Shown here: in pieces, positions 59,480 through 64,000 of the stretch
Position numbering within the stretch: position 1 is the first letter of the stretch
How the letters are laid out: every line of letters starts with the position of its first letter
Source of the DNA: CG2-30-36-16 sp964372115
GTDB taxonomy: Bacteria; Bacteroidota; Ignavibacteria; Ignavibacteriales; Ignavibacteriaceae
DNA length: 64,000 nucleotides
Assembly: GCA_964372115.1 (NCBI GenBank)
Contig: CAYJPN010000019.1
Location: 1 to 64,000, forward strand
Direction of reading: 5' to 3'
The notes under the pieces: model-generated
Databases searched by the model: none
What the model saw: the letters and a program-made list of their open reading frames with translations, nothing else
What the model was told of the DNA's origin: nothing
Program-made: the position numbers and the translations under genes

Positions 59480-62383
59480 CTATTTTAGGAGAATCATTTT
59501 TTTCATTTGCGAAAAAGTTCTGCCGTCAATACCGTTTGCTTTTACTTCATAGAAATAAACACCGCTGCTTACTCTGTTACCCGATGCATCTCTCGCGTTC
59601 CAAATTGTGCGGTGATATCCTGCGTTCATATTTGTATTAATAAGTGTATTAACAACTTCACCAACTATATTGTAGATTGTTACCTTCAAATCTGATGTAA
59701 CAGGTAATGCAAACTCTATAGTTGTTGACGGGTTAAATGGATTCGGATAATTTTGTTTTAAACTGAAATCCGTCGGTATAGAATTACCATTACTCTTATC
59801 GGAAGTTATAGTACCAGGACTAAATGCTAATCCTGTTACATTTTTTACCCCGGTGGCTCCAATGACTGTTGCAACTGCGGTAGCTGTATCTATGCTTACA
59901 AAGTTTGCAATTTGATTGTTTGAACCCGTCATACCGAAAAGATGTCCGGCTGCATCAAAGCAAAGAGCCTGTGTCATAACATTTAATCCGGTTTTGCCAA
60001 TTAAAGTTGTGTCCCCGGTAACCAAATCTATTTTGAAAACTCTATCTTTATTTAAACCGAAAGGTAAATAAAGAGAAGCCCATAATTCATTATTTGTCGG
60101 GTTAAAACTTAAACTGGAAATAGCCATATTTGTTGACACTAAGGAATCAATCGTTTTATTTTCTATATTGATTTTATACAATACTCCATTGATATCTGCG
60201 GCAATTAAATCGCCAGAGGCTGTAAAAGCAAGAGCAGAAATATCCGGTCGGGTGAAATCCGTTATTAAATAACTATCACCCAGCAGGGCATTTACTTTTA
60301 CCAAACTTGAACCATGGCTATCCGAATTTATTCCAAAAACTTCTTTTGAGATCGGATGGATTGCAATGCTCTGGATGTAATTGTAATTTGAAAATCCAAG
60401 TGCAGTTGCTGCACCGGTTTGTGGTTCAACTGTTAACATATTTCCACCGCCCAAAAGACCGGAAGATGCGTATATGGAATTATCAGCAGCGGGATTAATT
60501 GTGAACCCTTTGCCTCTTAATGAAATACCGGTCAAGTCCGGTGAATCAGAGGTTATTCCGAGAAATTGAGTAAAACTATCTGCCGCAGAAGGCATAAATA
60601 CAATCGGTATTTTCAAGCTATCATAGCTGTTAAGTAGTATCGGAAAGGTATATTGATCTGCTAAGAAAAATGGACCTGCCGAATTTTGAATATCGGAAAT
60701 TGTTACCGGATCGGTTCCGTAGTTTGAAACATATACCGACATCGTATCGCTAAAATAATTAACTTCAACATCGGGGAAATCGATGTTCAAACTTTTCGGA
60801 TATACATACATACCTTCAAATGGAACTAATCTTATCATGCCTGTCCAAGTACCCCAAGTATTGAGACCGGCAACATGCTCGGTAAATAACCAAAAATTAT
60901 TTTGATCTACCGGGTCCAACCACAGTCCATTATAATCTCCCCAGCGATTACGCGTACCGCCATAAGTTTTTACATAATTAGCAACACCTGGTTGTAAAAC
61001 AGAACTCGGATTTAATCCTGGAGGATCATCGAAGAGCCTTGTTGTATAAAAAGCGCCAACGTATTCATTGTCTCCCGATCTTGAGTAGGTTATTGCAATA
61101 TTATTGTTTTTGTCTACATCAATTGCGGCATAATAATGCCAGTAACCGGGTGTACCAAAAGAAACATCTTCAACTGCAGACTGATGTGTCAAATCAAATT
61201 TCAAATATCTAACATTTGAGTAAGCAAGCGATGTAGGATTGGCAACCGAATGAACCGCATACAAATACCCATCGCGGTATCTCGGCTCATTTCTTATTGC
61301 GCTGCCGGCTCCTTCAATAAGCACTGTAGAACCACCAAGTTGATTTGCATTAGGCGCATTATTATAAAAAGTAACTGGTGCGTTAAAACCGGTAAGAACA
61401 GGCGTTGTAGTTGCGTTTGTAATTTTATAAATAGCCATAAAATTACCGCCACCGTTTGGCGCATGCAATAAATAAAAACCATCAGCTCCGCCATATGAAA
61501 CAGATGGTCTGATATTAAAAACTTTGCTCGAAGTGGTCGGATAACTAATGTTCCAGATATCCTGCCAAGCAACCTTACCGGCATCGTTCAGCAATAACTG
61601 CGCGGTTGGTATAATTCTTATTTTTACATATTGAAAACTTCCGCCGAATTGAAATTGGTTAGCAGTTATATAAACTGCATCTTCGTCAAAACCAACTCCT
61701 TGATAATCACCCCAATTAGAAACAACGGTGCTGCCGTTCTGATTGGCTGGTAATGCCCAGTTATACCATGTTCCGGTCGGAATCGAATCGTCTGAAACTG
61801 AAAGCAAAAAATAACCTTGTTGGGCAGCATCGCTTTGATGGAGCCAAACCATTACCCAGCGTTTTGCAAAATGGTTATATAACACTTTAGGATCGAAGGA
61901 GCTAACACCGGGTAAAACATTACTAAACCATGCGTCTGCATTGATGGTTTTAACCAAATTACCTTCTTTATCCCAAATTGCAAAACTGCTATTTACTGTA
62001 GCCATTATATGAGTAGGACCTGCTGCAATATATGGATCGGGAGGAATAGAATTGCCTTCGGGAATTCCGGTAAAACTTTTTAATAACACTGTTTGCCCAA
62101 CACCACGTTTTTGTGCATTGGATAAACTTGGATCTTCAAAATAATTTGAACCGGCTGGAGGAGCGTTAACATCTAAGTAAACAGCCTCATATTCATCTTT
62201 AATTGTATTTCTTATATGCTTCTCCATCGGCTCCATCAAAGGTGCAGTTCTCAAATAGGTGTCGGTGGAAACGGAAGCGCCCGACGATACATTTCCAGCA
62301 GCGGGTCCATCATAAGTCTGCCCGAATACTAAAACAGGCAACAGCAATAAGGTTAGAAAGAATGTATAAAAACTTACTTTCAT
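59480..62383 (-). CDS. Large secreted protein with type IX sorting domain
   Basis: About 967 residues from ATG 62383 (GGAGG nine bases upstream). Signal peptide VSFYTFFLTLLLLPVLVFGQ. Central part: beta-propeller-like sequences (residues ~120-520), an HYDIN/choice-of-anchor-type immunoglobulin domain (VSNYGTDPVTISDIQNS, IPIVFMPSA) and a second propeller-like stretch. The last ~90 residues are a Por/type IX secretion sorting domain: QNYPNPFNPSTTIEFALP, VTIYNIVGEVV, SSGVYFYEVKANG, KKMILLK. It should cross the outer membrane by T9SS and be released or anchored at the surface. Function unknown. Confidence 0.9.
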   Translation of the reverse strand: MKVSFYTFFLTLLLLPVLVFGQTYDGPAAGNVSSGASVSTDTYLRTAPLMEPMEKHIRNTIKDEYEAVYLDVNAPPAGSNYFEDPSLSNAQKRGVGQTVLLKSFTGIPEGNSIPPDPYIAAGPTHIMATVNSSFAIWDKEGNLVKTINADAWFSNVLPGVSSFDPKVLYNHFAKRWVMVWLHQSDAAQQGYFLLSVSDDSIPTGTWYNWALPANQNGSTVVSNWGDYQGVGFDEDAVYITANQFQFGGSFQYVKIRIIPTAQLLLNDAGKVAWQDIWNISYPTTSSKVFNIRPSVSYGGADGFYLLHAPNGGGNFMAIYKITNATTTPVLTGFNAPVTFYNNAPNANQLGGSTVLIEGAGSAIRNEPRYRDGYLYAVHSVANPTSLAYSNVRYLKFDLTHQSAVEDVSFGTPGYWHYYAAIDVDKNNNIAITYSRSGDNEYVGAFYTTRLFDDPPGLNPSSVLQPGVANYVKTYGGTRNRWGDYNGLWLDPVDQNNFWLFTEHVAGLNTWGTWTGMIRLVPFEGMYVYPKSLNIDFPDVEVNYFSDTMSVYVSNYGTDPVTISDIQNSAGPFFLADQYTFPILLNSYDSLKIPIVFMPSAADSFTQFLGITSDSPDLTGISLRGKGFTINPAADNSIYASSGLLGGGNMLTVEPQTGAATALGFSNYNYIQSIAIHPISKEVFGINSDSHGSSLVKVNALLGDSYLITDFTRPDISALAFTASGDLIAADINGVLYKINIENKTIDSLVSTNMAISSLSFNPTNNELWASLYLPFGLNKDRVFKIDLVTGDTTLIGKTGLNVMTQALCFDAAGHLFGMTGSNNQIANFVSIDTATAVATVIGATGVKNVTGLAFSPGTITSDKSNGNSIPTDFSLKQNYPNPFNPSTTIEFALPVTSDLKVTIYNIVGEVVNTLINTNMNAGYHRTIWNARDASGNRVSSGVYFYEVKANGIDGRTFSQMKKMILLK

Positions 62384-62565
62384 TATTTTAATCCTCCAGA
62401 GATTAGTAGTTATTAAAGAGGTGGAAAAATAGTTATTTGAAAGAATATAGTCAATTAACTTAGAGGCACACTTTAAAAATGGAAAATGGAATTTAATATT
62501 GTGTCTTATTTTTTTAACTTGGGGTTGAAAATGAAACAATTAATAACTATAACCGCGAGGACAGA

Positions 62566-63759
62566 ATGGGTAATTTTGATTTAAATAAGATTCAAGAAGT
62601 AATTACAAAAATGAATTTTGATGCCTGGTTGTTTTACGATTTCAGAGATTCAAACGATCTTGCACATACAATTCTGGATATACCGGCTGAAGCACACTTA
62701 ACCAGAAGATTTTTTTATTTCGTCCCAAAGCAGGGAACTCCAATAAAAATTGTTATGGGCATTGAAGCCGGAAATCTTGATCACCTCCCCGGTGAAAGGA
62801 AAAAATATTCCAGCCATGTTTCCCTAACAAACCACCTTAAAGATACGTTAAAAGGGGTTAAAACTATTGCCATGGAATATTCACCGATGAATGCAATTCC
62901 ATATGTTTCGAAAGTTGATGCGGGCACAATAGAAATGTTGAGAACATTCGGTGTGGAAATAAAAAGTTCAGCCGATTTAATTTCAATGTTCGGAGCTCTC
63001 TGGAATGAGGAACAATATCTCGAGAACAAACCCGTTGCAACGGCTTTAACAAACATTGTGGTTAAAGCGTTCGCTTATATAAAAGAAGAAACTTTTTCGG
63101 GGAAAGAACTGACTGAATATGACGTCCAGCAGTTTATTATGCAAGAGTTTAAAGCACGCGGGTATTACACCGATCATCCACCGATTGTGGGAGTAAATGA
63201 AAATGCAGCCAACCCGCATTATGAGCCGACAAAAGAGGTGCATAAATCAATTAGAAAAGGCGATTTTGTTTTAATTGATTTGTGGGCAAAATTGGACAAA
63301 CCAAGCGGGGTTTGGGCTGATATTACGTGGACAGGCTATATGGGCAATTCGGTTCCGGAAAAATATGTAAAAGTATTTAATATAGTTGCCGAAGCCCGCG
63401 ATACTGCGTTAAACCTAATAAAACAAAGGTACGCCGATAAAAAAGAAGTACGTGGTTATGAAGCCGATGCAGCAGCAAGAAAAGTAATAGATGATGCTGG
63501 TTACGCCGAATATTTTATTCATCGCACCGGGCACTCAATAACAACAGATTTGCATGGCAGCGGTGCACACCTTGACAATTTTGAAACAAGAGATGAGCGT
63601 CTTCTTTTACCATCCACATCTTTTTCAATTGAACCGGGAATTTATTTGCCAAGCGATTTTGGCGTAAGAAGTGAAATTGATGTTTATATTTCGCCCAAAG
63701 GTAACGTTATGACAACCGGCGGAGAAAGACAAACGGAAGTAATACCAATATTAAAATGA
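62566..63759 (+). CDS. M24 family aminopeptidase (Xaa-Pro peptidase-like)
   Basis: 397-residue M24 metallopeptidase. N-terminal creatinase-like domain (residues 1-160) and C-terminal pita-bread domain with the dinuclear metal ligands: Asp in FVLIDLWAK, Asp in WADITW, His in HRTGHSITTDLHG, Glu in SFSIEPGIY and Glu in VRSEIDVYI. It should remove an N-terminal residue ahead of proline or cut related bonds in the cytoplasm (no signal peptide). Divergent from the T9SS cargo gene; converges on the ribA-like gene. Confidence 0.9.
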   Translation: MGNFDLNKIQEVITKMNFDAWLFYDFRDSNDLAHTILDIPAEAHLTRRFFYFVPKQGTPIKIVMGIEAGNLDHLPGERKKYSSHVSLTNHLKDTLKGVKTIAMEYSPMNAIPYVSKVDAGTIEMLRTFGVEIKSSADLISMFGALWNEEQYLENKPVATALTNIVVKAFAYIKEETFSGKELTEYDVQQFIMQEFKARGYYTDHPPIVGVNENAANPHYEPTKEVHKSIRKGDFVLIDLWAKLDKPSGVWADITWTGYMGNSVPEKYVKVFNIVAEARDTALNLIKQRYADKKEVRGYEADAAARKVIDDAGYAEYFIHRTGHSITTDLHGSGAHLDNFETRDERLLLPSTSFSIEPGIYLPSDFGVRSEIDVYISPKGNVMTTGGERQTEVIPILK

Positions 63760-63773
63760 TTTGTTTATTATTT

Positions 63774-63804
63774 TGTAGTGAACGCAAACCTTGCGTTCAC
63801 TACA
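63774..63804. terminator. Perfect 14-bp hairpin between convergent genes
   Basis: TGTAGTGAACGCAA / TTGCGTTCACTACA with a three-base loop, 15 bases after the M24 stop and 20 before the ribA-like stop. T-runs on both sides are weak, but stem quality and convergent position favour a bidirectional terminator. Confidence 0.65.
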
Positions 63805-63823
63805 GAAATTTTGTGGATTTATT

Positions 63824-64000
63824 TTATTGAAGAATTAAATGCCCGAGTTTATCCCGTTTTGTTTTGAGATAACGCTCGTTGTTTTCATTCGGTTTTATTT
63901 CAATCGGTACGCGTTCAACTATTTCGAGCCCGTAACCTTTTAAGCCCACTATTTTTTTCGGGTTGTTTGTAAGAAGCTTTATTTTATTAACTCCGAGATC
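63824..64000 (-). CDS. GTP cyclohydrolase II domain, C-terminal end (ribA or ribBA; runs off the window)
   Basis: The minus strand reads into the window edge with LGVNKIKLLTNNPKKIVGLK and GYGLEIVERVPIEIKPNENN, then RYLKTKRDKLGHLIL before the stop. This is the end of the RibA domain, which converts GTP to the first riboflavin precursor. The TNNPxK stretch and the VERVPIE block are hallmarks. Only about 58 codons are inside the window, so I cannot tell a single-domain RibA from a RibBA fusion. Confidence 0.9.
   Translation of the reverse strand, partial: DLGVNKIKLLTNNPKKIVGLKGYGLEIVERVPIEIKPNENNERYLKTKRDKLGHLILQ

Noticed and set aside
1..64000. tRNA or rRNA genes
   Set aside because: I looked for T-loop (GGTTCGAATCC-like) and CCA-adjacent acceptor patterns on both strands and saw none; a dedicated scan could still find one.

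Overview
The window looks like a chromosome segment of an Ignavibacteria-type bacterium (Bacteroidota/Chlorobi/Ignavibacteriota group). The evidence is a large secreted protein ending in the Por/type IX sorting domain (YPNPFNPST...), a short region-1.1-less primary sigma factor, Bacteroidota-like -7 boxes (TAnnTTTG), frequent TTG starts, a bacillithiol deacetylase and a giant Reg_prop sensor kinase. The DNA is AT-rich, with a few locally GC-richer genes.

Layout. (1) 1-3.2 kb: accessory operon for molybdenum hydroxylases (membrane protein, THEP1-like NTPase, MobA-like nucleotidyltransferase, XdhC). (2) 3.3-7.8 kb: sulfur/redox operon with a MerR-type regulator carrying a Cys-rich tail, an octaheme cytochrome of the tetrathionate-reductase family, a cytochrome b, and two YeeE/YedE transporter halves, one fused to a rhodanese without its cysteine. 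(3) 8-20 kb: sensor kinase, MarR/YceI pair, FRG protein, CYTH/SDR/thiamine-binding operon, a secreted LIM/DA1-like peptidase, an M49-like lipoprotein peptidase, TraB protein and RpoD. (4) 20-32 kb: DUF5916 outer-membrane protein, a two-component pair, a small gene with a structured leader, two aminotransferases and PEP carboxykinase. (5) 32.2-34.7 kb: an accessory stretch with two MITE-like elements, an exact-period 21-bp tandem array and a helical protein of unknown function. (6) 34.3-49.1 kb: the most unusual part, an integron-like gene-cassette array. (7) 49.3-64 kb: RecQ, RNase HI, BshB1, two glycosyltransferases, glucan phosphorylase, the type IX-secreted protein, an M24 peptidase and the 3' end of a ribA-type gene.

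The cassette array is the main discovery candidate. Its cassettes carry DUF2971, an outer-membrane barrel, a type ISP/IIG-like restriction-modification enzyme, a SIMPL protein, a BrnT/BrnA-like pair, a ParD/RelE-like pair, a Fic toxin with an overlapping 43-residue antitoxin, and a serine hydrolase plus an NAD-binding protein. Each starts with a GTTRRRY-like core whose extended sequence is the reverse complement of the RYYYAAC-like core at the 3' end of the same cassette, and not of its neighbour. That is the signature of integron cassettes that have passed through a circular form. The intervening sites are 150-440 bp, much longer than classical attC sites, and modular: three left modules, one shared right module. 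No complete integrase lies in the window, only a 54-codon N-terminal tyrosine-recombinase remnant, so the array resembles a CALIN (cluster of attC sites lacking an integrase).
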